This document shows positions 6,857 to 15,307 of a stretch of 16,141 nucleotides of DNA, one piece after another. Location: NCBI GenBank assembly GCA_020024175.1, contig JAHHUB010000017.1, forward strand, positions 1 through 16,141. Direction: 5' to 3'. The stretch is from Oscillospiraceae bacterium. Lineage in GTDB: Bacteria > Bacillota > Clostridia > Oscillospirales > Ruminococcaceae. The notes under the pieces were generated by a model. That model was not told the DNA's origin. It did no database searches and saw only the letters and a program-made list of their open reading frames with translations. Position 1 is the stretch's first letter. Each line of letters opens with the position of its first letter. Position numbers and translations under genes: made by a program.

Positions 6857-6926
6857 TTTAGGGTATCAGCACTACCCCCTAAAGCTATGCTAGGTGAACA
6901 TTCAGGGTAACAGCACTACCCCTGCA
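6857..6926 (+). repeat. Tandem hairpin repeat in the PFOR leader, possible RNA element or operator
   Basis: Two copies of AGGGTAnCAGCACTACCCC (6860-6878 and 6904-6922) start 44 nt apart and differ at a single base. Each folds as a hairpin with GGGTA/TACCC in the stem, bulged C and a 7-nt loop ending in CAGCAC: copy 1 is 6857-6865 with 6873-6883, copy 2 is 6903-6909 with 6917-6924. The T6859-A6881 pair of copy 1 is C6903-G6924 in copy 2, a compensatory change that supports base pairing. The loop is kept identical at six of seven positions. I do not recognise this as a named riboswitch or leader. It could instead be a DNA operator, since GGGTA-N7-TACCC is an inverted repeat. Confidence 0.65.
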
Positions 6927-6971
6927 TTGTCCAAAATTATTTTTAAATTTAAAAGGAAGGAAATGATCATC

Positions 6972-9900
6972 ATGGCAATAAAAAGATCAATGAAAACCAT
7001 GGATGGTAACAACGCAGCCGCTCACGTGTCTTATGCATTTACTGATTTGGCTGCTATCTACCCAATTACACCATCATCCGTTATGGCTGAAGTGACAGAT
7101 AAGTGGTCTGCAGAAGGTCAGAAAAACATCTTCGGTGAAAAAGTTAAAGTTGTTGAAATGCAGTCAGAAGCAGGTGCAGCCGGAACAGTGCACGGTTCTT
7201 TGGCAGCCGGTGCTTTGACTACAACATACACAGCATCACAAGGCTTGCTCCTTATGATTCCAAATATGTACAAAATAGCAGGTGAACTTCTCCCTTGCGT
7301 TATTCATGTATCCGCAAGATGTGTAGCTTCACATGCTCTTAACATTTTCGGAGATCACTCTGATATATATGCTTGCCGCCAAACAGGTTTTGCTATGCTT
7401 TGCTCCAACTCCGCACAGGAAGTTATGGACCTTGGTGCAGTAGCACACCTTACAGCAATTAAGGGCAAAGTACCTTTCCTCCACTTCTTTGACGGATTCA
7501 GAACATCTCATGAAATTCAGAAGATTGAAACATGGGACTACAAGGATTTGGAAGAAATGCTGGATATGGACGCTGTTGATGAATTCAGAAGACATGCTCT
7601 TAATCCTGAACATCCTGCACTTCGTGGTACAGCTCAAAACGGAGATATCTTCTTCCAGGCAAGAGAAGCTTGCAACAAGTACTATGATGCAGTTCCTGAA
7701 CTTACTCAGGAATACATGGACAAAGTTAATGCTAAGATTGGTACAGACTACAAACTCTTCAACTACTATGGTGCAGCTGATGCTGAACACATAATCGTTG
7801 CTATGGGTTCTGTTTGTGAAACAATCGAAGAAACCATTGACTATCTTAACGCTAACGGCGGTAAATACGGTCTTGTTAAAGTCAGACTCTACAGACCTTT
7901 CTCCGCTAAACATCTTATCAATGCAATTCCTGCAACTGTTAAGACAATTTCTGTTTTGGACAGAACTAAAGAACCTGGCTCCTTGGGTGAACCACTCTAC
8001 CTCGACGTTGTTCTTGCTCTTAAAGACAGCCAGTTCACAAATATTCCTGTTTACTCCGGAAGATATGGCCTCGGTTCCAAGGATACAACTCCTGCGGACA
8101 TCGCTGCTATCTACGAAAACGCTAAGAATTCAGCTCCTAAGAAGAGATTTACAATCGGCATTGTAGATGATGTTACAAACCTCTCTCTTGACAGAGTTAA
8201 TATCGCTGATACAACTCCTGCCGGAACAATCAGCTGTAAGTTCTGGGGTCTTGGTTCAGACGGTACAGTAGGAGCTAACAAGAACTCTATTAAGATTATT
8301 GGCGACCACACAGACAAATATGCTCAGGCTTACTTTGCATACGACTCCAAAAAGTCCGGTGGTATCACTGTTTCTCATTTGAGATTTGGTGATAAGCCAA
8401 TTAAGTCCACATACCTTATCAACAAGGCTGACTTCGTTGCTTGTCATAACCCATCTTATGTTGGCAAATACGATATGGTTTCCGATATTAAGAAGGGCGG
8501 CTCTTTCCTCCTTAACTGCGGTTGGGATATGGACGAAATCGAAAAGAGATTCCCTGCAGAAATGAAGCGTTACATTGCTGAAAATGATATTAATCTCTAC
8601 ACAATCGATGGTATCAGCATTGGTAAGGAAATCGGCCTCGGAAACAGAATTAACACAATTCTTCAAGCTGCTTTCTTCAGCATTTCCAAGGTAATTCCTG
8701 AAGATGAAGCAATTAAATACATGAAAGACGCTGCTACTAAGTCTTATGGCAAGAAAGGTGAAGCAGTAGTTAAGATGAACCACGACGCTATCGAAAGAGG
8801 TGCTAAGAGCTACAAGAAGATTGAAGTTCCTGCATCTTGGAAGAACGCTGAAGGCCACTCCGAACTTCCAAAGGCAACAGGCGACAGAAAAGAACTTGTT
8901 GACTATGTTAACAACATTCTTATCCCTGTTAATGCTCAAAAGGGCGACGATCTCCCTGTTTCTGCATTTGAAGATTATGTAATTGGTGAATTCCCAACAG
9001 GTGCAGCAGCTTACGAAAAACGTGGTATAGCTGTAGATGTTCCATCATGGGATCCTGAAAAGTGCTTGCAGTGTAACATTTGTTCTTATGTTTGTCCTCA
9101 TGCCTGCATAAGACCTATTGCTTTGACAGAAGATGAAGCAAAGAATCTTCCTGCTGAACAAAAGACTATTGATATGAAGCAAATGCCAGGATATAAGTTT
9201 GCTATGACAATTTCCGCTTTGGACTGCACAGGTTGTGGTTCCTGCGTAAATGTATGTCCTGAAGTTAAGGGCGTTAAGGCTCTCAGCATGGCTCCTCTCG
9301 ATACACAACTCGATTCTCAGAAGGGATTTGACTACTGCACAAAAGTTGAACCTCATACTGAAGTTATTGAAAAATTCAAGGATACAACAGTTAAGGGCAG
9401 CCAGTTCAAGCAGCCATTGCTCGAATTCTCAGGTGCTTGTGCAGGCTGTGGTGAAACTCCTTATGCTAAGCTCCTTACACAAGTAGCCGGCGACAGAATG
9501 TACATTGCTAACGCAACAGGATGTTCCTCTATTTGGGGTGGTTCCGCACCTTCAACTCCTTACACAGTTAACCATGAAGGACATGGTCCAGCTTGGGCAA
9601 ACTCCCTCTTTGAAGATAACGCTGAATACGGATACGGTATGTATCTTGCTCAGAACACACTCAGAAACAGACTCATTGCTAAGGTTGAAGCTTTGGCTGC
9701 TGAAACAACAAACGATGAATTTAAAGCAGTTTGCAATAAATATCTGGAAACAGCAGCAGACGGTCATGCTAATGGTGAACCTACAAAGGCTCTTATTGCA
9801 GCTCTTGAAAACTGTGGATGTGATAAGGCTAAGGAAATCCTCAAAGATAAGGAATTCCTTGCTAAGAAATCCGTATGGATTCTCGGTGGAGATGGCTGGG

Positions 9901-10526
9901 CATTCGATATTGGTTTCGGTGGTCTTGACCATGTTATTGCTTCCGGTGAAGATGTAAACATTCTTGTATTCAACACAGAAGTTTACTCCAACACAGGTGG
10001 ACAGTCCTCTAAGGCTACACCTACAGGTGCAGTTGCTCAATTTGCTGCAGCAGGTAAGGAAATTAAGCAAAAAGATTTGGCTGAAATAGCTATGAGCTAC
10101 GGTTATGTTTATGTTGCTCAGGTTGCTATGGGTGCTGACTACAACCAGTGTATCAGAGCATTTGTTGAAGCTGAAAGCTACCACGGTCCATCTCTTATTA
10201 TTGCTTACGCTCCATGTATTAACCATGGTACAAAGGGCGGTATGGGAATTTCCCAAACAACAATGAAGAAGGCTGTAGAAGCTGGTTACTGGCATACATT
10301 CAGATTTGACCCACGCCTTAAAGCTGAAGGTAAGAATCCATTTATGCTCGATTCCAAGGCTCCTAAGTCCGATTACCAAGACTTCATCAAGAATGAAGTT
10401 CGTTACAGTTCACTTACAAGAAGTTTCCCTGAAAGAGCTGAAAAACTCTTTGTTGCTGCTCAGGAAGCTGCAACAGAAAAGTATGACAGGCTTGTTAAAA
10501 AGGCAAAACCATACGACGCTGAATAA
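6972..10526 (+). CDS. nifJ: Pyruvate:ferredoxin (flavodoxin) oxidoreductase, single-chain
   Basis: The enzyme converts pyruvate, CoA and oxidised ferredoxin to acetyl-CoA, CO2 and reduced ferredoxin, the central step of anaerobic pyruvate catabolism. The 1184 residues match the full-length homodimeric family (about 1170-1200). Visible features are the N-terminal MKTMDGNNAAAHVSYAFTD and YPITPSS segments, a 2x[4Fe-4S] ferredoxin domain with C698, C701, C704, C708 and C752, C755, C758, C762, and the C-terminal TPP domain. That domain has CAGC (823-826) for the proximal cluster, GDGWAFDIG (from about 973) and NTEVYSNTGGQSS (from about 1004). All eight ferredoxin cysteines are present. I chose ATG 6972 because it follows AGGAAGG (6954-6960) and gives the normal N-terminus; the frame is open to a GTG at 6894, but that would place the leader hairpin in the coding region. 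Frequent C-ending codons (ctc, aac, tac), unlike its neighbours, suggest high expression. It is monocistronic. Confidence 0.97.
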   Translation: MAIKRSMKTMDGNNAAAHVSYAFTDLAAIYPITPSSVMAEVTDKWSAEGQKNIFGEKVKVVEMQSEAGAAGTVHGSLAAGALTTTYTASQGLLLMIPNMYKIAGELLPCVIHVSARCVASHALNIFGDHSDIYACRQTGFAMLCSNSAQEVMDLGAVAHLTAIKGKVPFLHFFDGFRTSHEIQKIETWDYKDLEEMLDMDAVDEFRRHALNPEHPALRGTAQNGDIFFQAREACNKYYDAVPELTQEYMDKVNAKIGTDYKLFNYYGAADAEHIIVAMGSVCETIEETIDYLNANGGKYGLVKVRLYRPFSAKHLINAIPATVKTISVLDRTKEPGSLGEPLYLDVVLALKDSQFTNIPVYSGRYGLGSKDTTPADIAAIYENAKNSAPKKRFTIGIVDDVTNLSLDRVNIADTTPAGTISCKFWGLGSDGTVGANKNSIKIIGDHTDKYAQAYFAYDSKKSGGITVSHLRFGDKPIKSTYLINKADFVACHNPSYVGKYDMVSDIKKGGSFLLNCGWDMDEIEKRFPAEMKRYIAENDINLYTIDGISIGKEIGLGNRINTILQAAFFSISKVIPEDEAIKYMKDAATKSYGKKGEAVVKMNHDAIERGAKSYKKIEVPASWKNAEGHSELPKATGDRKELVDYVNNILIPVNAQKGDDLPVSAFEDYVIGEFPTGAAAYEKRGIAVDVPSWDPEKCLQCNICSYVCPHACIRPIALTEDEAKNLPAEQKTIDMKQMPGYKFAMTISALDCTGCGSCVNVCPEVKGVKALSMAPLDTQLDSQKGFDYCTKVEPHTEVIEKFKDTTVKGSQFKQPLLEFSGACAGCGETPYAKLLTQVAGDRMYIANATGCSSIWGGSAPSTPYTVNHEGHGPAWANSLFEDNAEYGYGMYLAQNTLRNRLIAKVEALAAETTNDEFKAVCNKYLETAADGHANGEPTKALIAALENCGCDKAKEILKDKEFLAKKSVWILGGDGWAFDIGFGGLDHVIASGEDVNILVFNTEVYSNTGGQSSKATPTGAVAQFAAAGKEIKQKDLAEIAMSYGYVYVAQVAMGADYNQCIRAFVEAESYHGPSLIIAYAPCINHGTKGGMGISQTTMKKAVEAGYWHTFRFDPRLKAEGKNPFMLDSKAPKSDYQDFIKNEVRYSSLTRSFPERAEKLFVAAQEAATEKYDRLVKKAKPYDAE

Positions 10527-10542
10527 TCGGAAAATTCCGTTT

Positions 10543-10581
10543 AAAAATACACTCCATGCTAAAGCATGGGGTGTATTTTTT
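10543..10581 (+). terminator. Intrinsic terminator of PFOR
   Basis: A long stem (AAAATACACTCCATGCT at 10544-10560 with 10563-10579, one G-T pair; a tetraloop TAAA is likely) runs into a T-rich tail ending at 10581. It begins 16 nt after the stop codon. The A-run at 10543-10547 makes it potentially bidirectional. Confidence 0.92.
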
Positions 10582-10670
10582 ATGTATAAATTTAAAATTA
10601 GTGAATTAATAAGTTATTTAACAAAATAATATTAATTTAATTATAATAAATAAATATTAGGGTGTTATCA

Positions 10671-10699
10671 TTGACTTTTAGGAGAATTTATCATATAAT
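10671..10699 (+). promoter_or_regulatory. Sigma-A promoter for secD-secF
   Basis: TTGACT at 10671-10676, a 17-nt spacer and a perfect TATAAT at 10694-10699. Transcription would start near 10706, about 87 nt before the secD ATG. Confidence 0.78.
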
Positions 10700-10715
10700 A
10701 AACTGTATGAATACT

Positions 10716-10765
10716 GAATTTTATCATTAATATTATGACTTATCAGATATAAAAAGATAAAATTC
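10716..10765 (+). other. Leader stem-loop upstream of secD
   Basis: A perfect 10-bp inverted repeat (GAATTTTATC 10716-10725 with GATAAAATTC 10756-10765) encloses 30 nt. It lies entirely between the predicted transcription start and the GGAGG site of secD at 10781-10785. It is AT-rich, so stability is moderate. No leader peptide with a ribosome binding site is present. Function unknown. Confidence 0.45.
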
Positions 10766-10792
10766 CATAAAATAAATATTGGAGGATTGCAC

Positions 10793-12196
10793 ATGAAGAA
10801 AGTGGGGAAATCCGTATTTTTTATAGTTGCTTTGCTTATAGTGCTTGTTACAACATTGGCATTTACCGGCATAAGCACTGAGTACGGAGATGTTACAACT
10901 ACTTATGTTAGAGGAGCAGGCGACATTCGTTGGGGTACAGATATTCGCGGAGGCGTTGATGTTACATTTTGTCCACCGGATGAGTACGATGCTGCCGATA
11001 ATGAAATGAGACAAGAAGAATCAATTATTAAAATGCGTTTGGTAAACCTTGGTATTACTGACTATGAGGTTTACACAGACTTCAACAAGGACAGAATTAT
11101 TGTTCGTTTCCCTTGGAAGTCAGAAGAAAAGAATTTTGACCCTCAGGCTGCCATTGCAGAACTTGGTGAAACTGCCAGTCTTACATTCCGCCAAGGTGCT
11201 GAAAGAGATCCTGAAACAGGAGCTCCTGCAGGTGAAACTTTGGAAAATGTTTTGGTTAATGGTTCAGATGTAGAAGAAGCTTACGCTTCTGTAGACCCTG
11301 AAAAAAACAGATACCTTGTATCTCTTAAATTTACCGAAGAAGGAAGAGAAAAATTCGCTAAGGCTACTGAGATTTGTCTTAATAAGCAAATGTCAATTTG
11401 GATGGATGATAAAATGCTTTCCGCTCCTGTAGTACGAGCTCATATTAAAGAAGGTCAAGCTACGATTGAAGGAAACTTCACTCCTGAAGAGGCTGCAGCT
11501 TTGGCTGAAAAAATTAATGCAGGTGCATTGCCATTTAAACTTCAGACAGAAAATTATAACACTTTGTCCCCTACACTTGGTATGGGTGCTAAAGATGCCA
11601 TGGTTAAAGCCGGCGTTATTGCTTTTATTTTGATTTCACTGTTTATCATTATTATGTACAGACTTCCCGGAGCAGTTGCATCTATTGCACTTTTGGGACA
11701 AGTTGGCTTAATGATTGCTTCCATTACAGGATTCTTCCCTGCATTTAGAAGTTTTACATTGACACTTCCAGGTATTGCAGGTATTATTCTTGCTATAGGT
11801 TTTGGTGTTGACGCAAATATCATCACAGCAGAACGTATTAAGGAAGAACTCAAAGCAGGCAAGTCAGTTGAAAATGCTATTAATTCAGGTTTCAGCAGAG
11901 CATTTACAGCTATTTTTGATGGTAATGTAACAGTTGTATTTGTAGCTATTATTCTTATGGGTGCATTTGGTCCTACAAACAGTATGTTTGCTAAGATTCT
12001 TTCACCTGTGTTCACATGGTTTGGTCCTGCGACAGCCGGTGCTATTTACTCATTCGGATTTACACTTTTGGTAGGTGTTATTTTGAACTTGGTAATGGGT
12101 GTACTCTGTTCCAGACTTATGCTCACATCACTTGCTAAATTTAAATGCTGCCAAAATCCAGCTTTATACGGAGGTGCTAAAAATGAAAACTTATAA
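10793..12196 (+). CDS. secD: Protein translocase subunit SecD
   Basis: SecD works with SecF in the cytoplasmic membrane and uses the ion gradient to help SecYEG-translocated proteins clear the outer face. The 467 residues fit the shorter Gram-positive and clostridial forms. TM1 is at about 8-26. The conserved DIRGG motif (D50-G54) opens the first extracellular domain, which runs to about 265. Five further TM helices follow, including TLPGIAGIILAIGFGVDANI with ERI (about 324-349), a hallmark of the RND-like core. ATG 10793 has GGAGG at 10781-10785 with 7-nt spacing; a TTG at 10787 is too close to that site. The 3' end overlaps secF by 14 nt, and the secF ribosome binding site lies inside the last secD codons. 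Confidence 0.95.
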   Translation: MKKVGKSVFFIVALLIVLVTTLAFTGISTEYGDVTTTYVRGAGDIRWGTDIRGGVDVTFCPPDEYDAADNEMRQEESIIKMRLVNLGITDYEVYTDFNKDRIIVRFPWKSEEKNFDPQAAIAELGETASLTFRQGAERDPETGAPAGETLENVLVNGSDVEEAYASVDPEKNRYLVSLKFTEEGREKFAKATEICLNKQMSIWMDDKMLSAPVVRAHIKEGQATIEGNFTPEEAAALAEKINAGALPFKLQTENYNTLSPTLGMGAKDAMVKAGVIAFILISLFIIIMYRLPGAVASIALLGQVGLMIASITGFFPAFRSFTLTLPGIAGIILAIGFGVDANIITAERIKEELKAGKSVENAINSGFSRAFTAIFDGNVTVVFVAIILMGAFGPTNSMFAKILSPVFTWFGPATAGAIYSFGFTLLVGVILNLVMGVLCSRLMLTSLAKFKCCQNPALYGGAKNENL

Positions 12197-13097
12197 TTTC
12201 GTAGGTCATAAAAAGATTTATTTTAGTATTTCCATATTGATTTTGATTGCCTGCATTGTTTGTGCATCAATTTTTGGAATTAAATTGGATATTCAGTTTA
12301 AAGGTGGTTCCATTATCACTTATAATTATGAAGGTACAATAAGTCAAAATGAATTTAAATCTGAAGTAGAAAATATTTTGGGCGAAAAAGTATCTGTTCA
12401 AAAGACTAAAAATGCTATTACAGGTTCCGATAACTTTGTAGTTTCTCTTGCAGCTGCAAAGGGTATTGATTCTGAAAAACAAATAGAACTTACAGATAAA
12501 ATTGAAAGCAAATACGCAGAAAACAAATTGGAAACTCTCTCTATTAACATTGTAGACCCTACAATCGGTAAGGAATTTCTTTATAAATGTATTGTAGCTG
12601 TTGCTTTTGCAGCACTACTTATGATTATCTATGTTGGATTTAGATTTAAATCCATTGGCGGTGTTTCTGCAGGTGTAATGGCAGTTATTGCTTTGCTCCA
12701 TGATATTATGGTAGTTTTTGCAACATTTGTTATTTTGAGAATACCACTCAATGACAGTTTTATAGCAGTTGTTTTGACAATTCTTGGTTACTCACTTAAT
12801 GATACAATCGTTATTTATGACCGTGTTCGTGAAAACAAGAAAATTTATGGAAATCACTACACAATCGGCGAACTTGTAAACATGAGTATTTCCCAGTGTT
12901 TAACTCGTTCTATTGCAACTACTGTAACAACAGTTATGGCAATGGTTGTAGTATGCGTAATGGCTTCCATTTACAATGTAAATTCTATCTTGACATTTGC
13001 ATTCCCAATGATTATTGGTATGCTTTCAGGTGTTTATTCATCTATATGTATTGCAGGTCCATTGTGGGTTATGTGGCAGGAAAGAGAAAAGAAATAG
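12183..13097 (+). CDS. secF: Protein translocase subunit SecF
   Basis: SecF is the second half of the SecDF membrane complex that assists Sec-dependent export. It has 304 residues and six expected TM helices. TM1 is at about 12-33, followed by DIQFKGGS (36-43, the SecF form of the D-x-x-GG motif). An extracellular domain extends to about 130, then the C-terminal TM bundle with GYSLNDTIVIYDRVREN (about 202-218), a diagnostic SecF motif. I chose ATG 12183 because GGAGG (12170-12174) is 8 nt upstream and the protein then begins with a normal short cytosolic tail. The longer open frame back to 12099 would lie inside secD. The 14-nt overlap implies translational coupling and equal amounts of the two subunits. 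A terminator follows. Confidence 0.95.
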   Translation: MKTYNFVGHKKIYFSISILILIACIVCASIFGIKLDIQFKGGSIITYNYEGTISQNEFKSEVENILGEKVSVQKTKNAITGSDNFVVSLAAAKGIDSEKQIELTDKIESKYAENKLETLSINIVDPTIGKEFLYKCIVAVAFAALLMIIYVGFRFKSIGGVSAGVMAVIALLHDIMVVFATFVILRIPLNDSFIAVVLTILGYSLNDTIVIYDRVRENKKIYGNHYTIGELVNMSISQCLTRSIATTVTTVMAMVVVCVMASIYNVNSILTFAFPMIIGMLSGVYSSICIAGPLWVMWQEREKK

Positions 13098-13113
13098 TTC
13101 TAAAAACAAAAAT

Positions 13114-13144
13114 ACCTCCTCTGAAAAAATCAGAGGAGGTTTTT
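13114..13144 (+). terminator. Intrinsic terminator of secD-secF
   Basis: A perfect 11-bp GC-containing stem (ACCTCCTCTGA 13114-13124 with TCAGAGGAGGT 13130-13140), an AAAAA loop and a run of five T at 13140-13144. Confidence 0.93.
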
Positions 13145-13172
13145 ACTATTTAAAATGAGCAATTTTCACATT

Positions 13173-13212
13173 AAAAAAGCTGTAAAACCTAAATAGAATT
13201 TTTACAGCTTTT
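13173..13212 (-). terminator. Intrinsic terminator of the plsY-gpsA-fkbM unit
   Basis: A 13-bp stem (AAAAGCTGTAAAA 13175-13187 with TTTTACAGCTTTT 13200-13212). On the minus strand it is followed by the complement of the A-run at 13173-13178, a T-run, and it begins just downstream of the fkbM stop. It may also act as a backup for secF on the plus strand. Two terminators thus separate the convergent units. Confidence 0.82.
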
Positions 13213-13218
13213 ACTTTT

Positions 13219-14280
13219 TTATACTGTGTAAAATATGCTTTCCCAGGCAGGAATATAATGGTTATGTCTTATATAAAGTTTATAATCGCTGTTAAGGCTT
13301 AAAATCAGCTTTGGGAGAGCAAATAAATCTTCATTGCGATGATAAGCTGCCACTCCCAATGCCGGTTTAAAACGGATTATGGTATCTTTACAGCCCATAA
13401 TTGTTTCATATTCTGCACCTTCCACATCCATTTTTATATAGTGAGCCACAGCACCGTTTAAAATATTGTCAACAGAGTTTACAGGGATTTCAATGTGTTT
13501 TCCCTCAATGCCCAAAGCAGAATTTCGTCCTGCTTTGTTGTTGAAAGAAAGATTTGTTTCATAACTGTAGGAACCAATGTTATAAATTTCCACATTGTTG
13601 TACTTTTCTGTGTTTACCCTAAGTTTGCGAAAGTTTTTTGGGTCAGGTTCAAAAGCTATAATTTTTTTAGGAGTGATGTTGTGAGAAAGGATTTCTTCAA
13701 TGGTGTCGCCATCATATGCACCTAAGTCTACATAGGTCATGTCATCTTTTAAAGGCAGAAGTTCGGTGTAGTCCTGATTGCGGGTAGTGGATATATTTTT
13801 TAGATAATCTATTTTTCCGCTTACTTTGAAGTTTAAGAGATTTGTAAAGACATTTTTAGAGTAGTTATCAGCTAATTTATTATACACAAAGTCAAAATCG
13901 CTTTCATTTTCCTTAATGTATTCTATTGTAAAGAGTCCATCTCCGAAAACCGGTACATCGGGGGCGTAAAGTTCATGTTTTTTTGCTATGGAATAAATTT
14001 TAGTCATGAGTTCCGATTCAAATGCGGCAAATGCCAAAAGAATAATAAAATCACTGTATTCTTCTTCCAGTTTGGTCAAAGTTTTAACTTCATACCCCAA
14101 AAAAGAGTGTCCTCGTACATGGTCATCGCTGGCGAAAATTTCCGAAATTTTAATACCGTAATAATCACAGACTTTCATGATTTTAACAGCACCGTCTCCC
14201 ATACCATAAATGACAATGGGTTTATTGGCTTTTTGCAGTTTGCTCCATAAATTTTCTGTTTCTGATAAAAGCTGTATCAT
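13219..14280 (-). CDS. FkbM-family SAM-dependent methyltransferase with N-terminal Rossmann-like domain
   Basis: FkbM-type enzymes transfer a methyl group from S-adenosylmethionine, usually to a sugar or polyketide hydroxyl. The 353-residue protein has a C-terminal methyltransferase domain (about 165-345) with the SAM motif YVDLGAYDGDT (183-193), AFEPDP (209-214) and IKMDVEGAE (282-290). The N-terminal part (about 20-115) holds a separate nucleotide-binding-like fold with IYGMGDGAVK (24-33), its ligand unknown. I chose ATG 14280: AGGTGG, which overlaps the gpsA stop codon, lies 5 nt upstream. A GTG three codons earlier falls inside that site. It is the last gene of the plsY-gpsA unit, 9 nt after gpsA, and is followed by a terminator. 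The substrate cannot be read from the sequence; a surface glycan, lipid-linked sugar or flagellin glycan are options. Confidence 0.85.
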   Translation of the reverse strand: MIQLLSETENLWSKLQKANKPIVIYGMGDGAVKIMKVCDYYGIKISEIFASDDHVRGHSFLGYEVKTLTKLEEEYSDFIILLAFAAFESELMTKIYSIAKKHELYAPDVPVFGDGLFTIEYIKENESDFDFVYNKLADNYSKNVFTNLLNFKVSGKIDYLKNISTTRNQDYTELLPLKDDMTYVDLGAYDGDTIEEILSHNITPKKIIAFEPDPKNFRKLRVNTEKYNNVEIYNIGSYSYETNLSFNNKAGRNSALGIEGKHIEIPVNSVDNILNGAVAHYIKMDVEGAEYETIMGCKDTIIRFKPALGVAAYHRNEDLFALPKLILSLNSDYKLYIRHNHYIPAWESIFYTV

Positions 14281-14289
14281 AAAAACCAC

Positions 14290-15294
14290 CTATTTGTTTA
14301 AAAGCCAAACTACTTCGGATTCATGGCGTTTTGGTCTTTCCATTAAATCTTCTATTGCCTGATCCATGGATTTGTTTTCATAAAGGATTTTGTAAACTTG
14401 TGTGATTATAGGCATTTCTACATTGTATTTTTGACATAGTTCATAGGCACTTTTTGTATTTTTGTAGCCTTCCACTGTCATTCCTATTTGTTTTATAGCT
14501 TCTGCCGGAGGAACACCCTGACCTATCAGCATACCTGCTCGTTTATTTCTTGAGTGATTGCTGGTGCAGGTAACAATAAGATCTCCGATGCCTGAAAGTC
14601 CGGCAAAGGTTTCGCTTTTGGCACCGCATTTTATTCCAAGTCGGGCTATCTCGGTAATTCCCCGTGTCATAAGTGCGGCTTTTGTATTATCGCCCAGTTG
14701 TTTTCCTTCAATAGCTCCTGCGGAAACAGCTATTACATTCTTTAAAGCTCCCCCAAGTTCCACACCGATAACATCATCGCTGACATAAATTCTCAATGTG
14801 GAAGAAGAAAGGCAGTCCTGAATATACTCAGCCACTTCACGTTCATAAGATGCAGCAACTATGGCGCTGGGAATATCGGCAGCCAATTCCTCAGCATGGG
14901 TTGGACCTGATAAAACTACATATTTGTTATGAAGTTCTTCTGAAATAACCTGTGACATACGTTTGAGGGTATCTTCTTCAAAACCTTTGGCAACACACAC
15001 TACTGTAGATTCGGGGTTTATTATGTCTTTGATTTGCTGACATACTTTTCTCATAGAATGAGAAGGGCACGCCAATATAACTATATCGCTTTGAGGTAAT
15101 TTGTCAAAATCGGAAGTGATATTGATTTTTTCGGGAATTTGAATTTTGGGTAGCAATTCACAGCGGTGAGATTCCCTCATTTTTTTGGTTTTTTCCGGAT
15201 TTCTTCCATAAAGAGTTACTTCATGTTTTTTTGAAAACAGCACAGCAAGTGATACTCCAAAACTTCCTGCACCTAAAATGAAAATGTTGTTCAT
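14290..15294 (-). CDS. gpsA: Glycerol-3-phosphate dehydrogenase [NAD(P)+]
   Basis: GpsA reduces dihydroxyacetone phosphate to sn-glycerol-3-phosphate in the cytosol, supplying the backbone for phospholipids. The 334 residues are the normal length. The N-terminal NAD(P) fold has GAGSFG (8-13). Later motifs are AKGFEE (102-107), GPTHAEE (130-136), ALKN with the catalytic lysine (183-186), TRGITEIARLG (211-221) and GLSGIGDLIVTC (232-243) followed by SRN (248-250). ATG 15294 has AAAGGAG (15303-15309 on the minus strand), which overlaps the plsY stop. A longer frame to 15330 would run into plsY and lacks a site. Its product is the substrate acylated by the neighbouring PlsY, which fits their shared operon. 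Confidence 0.96.
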   Translation of the reverse strand: MNNIFILGAGSFGVSLAVLFSKKHEVTLYGRNPEKTKKMRESHRCELLPKIQIPEKINITSDFDKLPQSDIVILACPSHSMRKVCQQIKDIINPESTVVCVAKGFEEDTLKRMSQVISEELHNKYVVLSGPTHAEELAADIPSAIVAASYEREVAEYIQDCLSSSTLRIYVSDDVIGVELGGALKNVIAVSAGAIEGKQLGDNTKAALMTRGITEIARLGIKCGAKSETFAGLSGIGDLIVTCTSNHSRNKRAGMLIGQGVPPAEAIKQIGMTVEGYKNTKSAYELCQKYNVEMPIITQVYKILYENKSMDQAIEDLMERPKRHESEVVWLLNK

Positions 15295-15307
15295 ATTTGC
15301 ATCTCCT

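Larger units (their letters stand above)
6580..6971 (+). other. Long non-coding stretch: PFOR promoter and leader
   Basis: About 390 nt without a supported gene. It holds an AT-rich spacer (6580-6737), a promoter (6738-6766), a long-range stem (6782-6832), two tandem hairpins (6857-6926), a 14-nt AT palindrome TTTTAAATTTAAAA (6941-6954) and the AGGAAGG ribosome binding site of PFOR (6954-6960). Short ORFs inside lack ribosome binding sites. Confidence 0.7.

Noticed and set aside
6894..6971. GTG start for PFOR adding 26 residues
   Set aside because: It would translate the second tandem hairpin, has no proper ribosome binding site, and the normal family N-terminus begins at 6972 with a site upstream.
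9552..10379. Long minus-strand open frame (275 codons) inside PFOR
   Set aside because: It lies opposite conserved TPP-domain motifs of PFOR, has no ribosome binding site or recognisable domain, and reflects the biased codon use of a strongly expressed gene.
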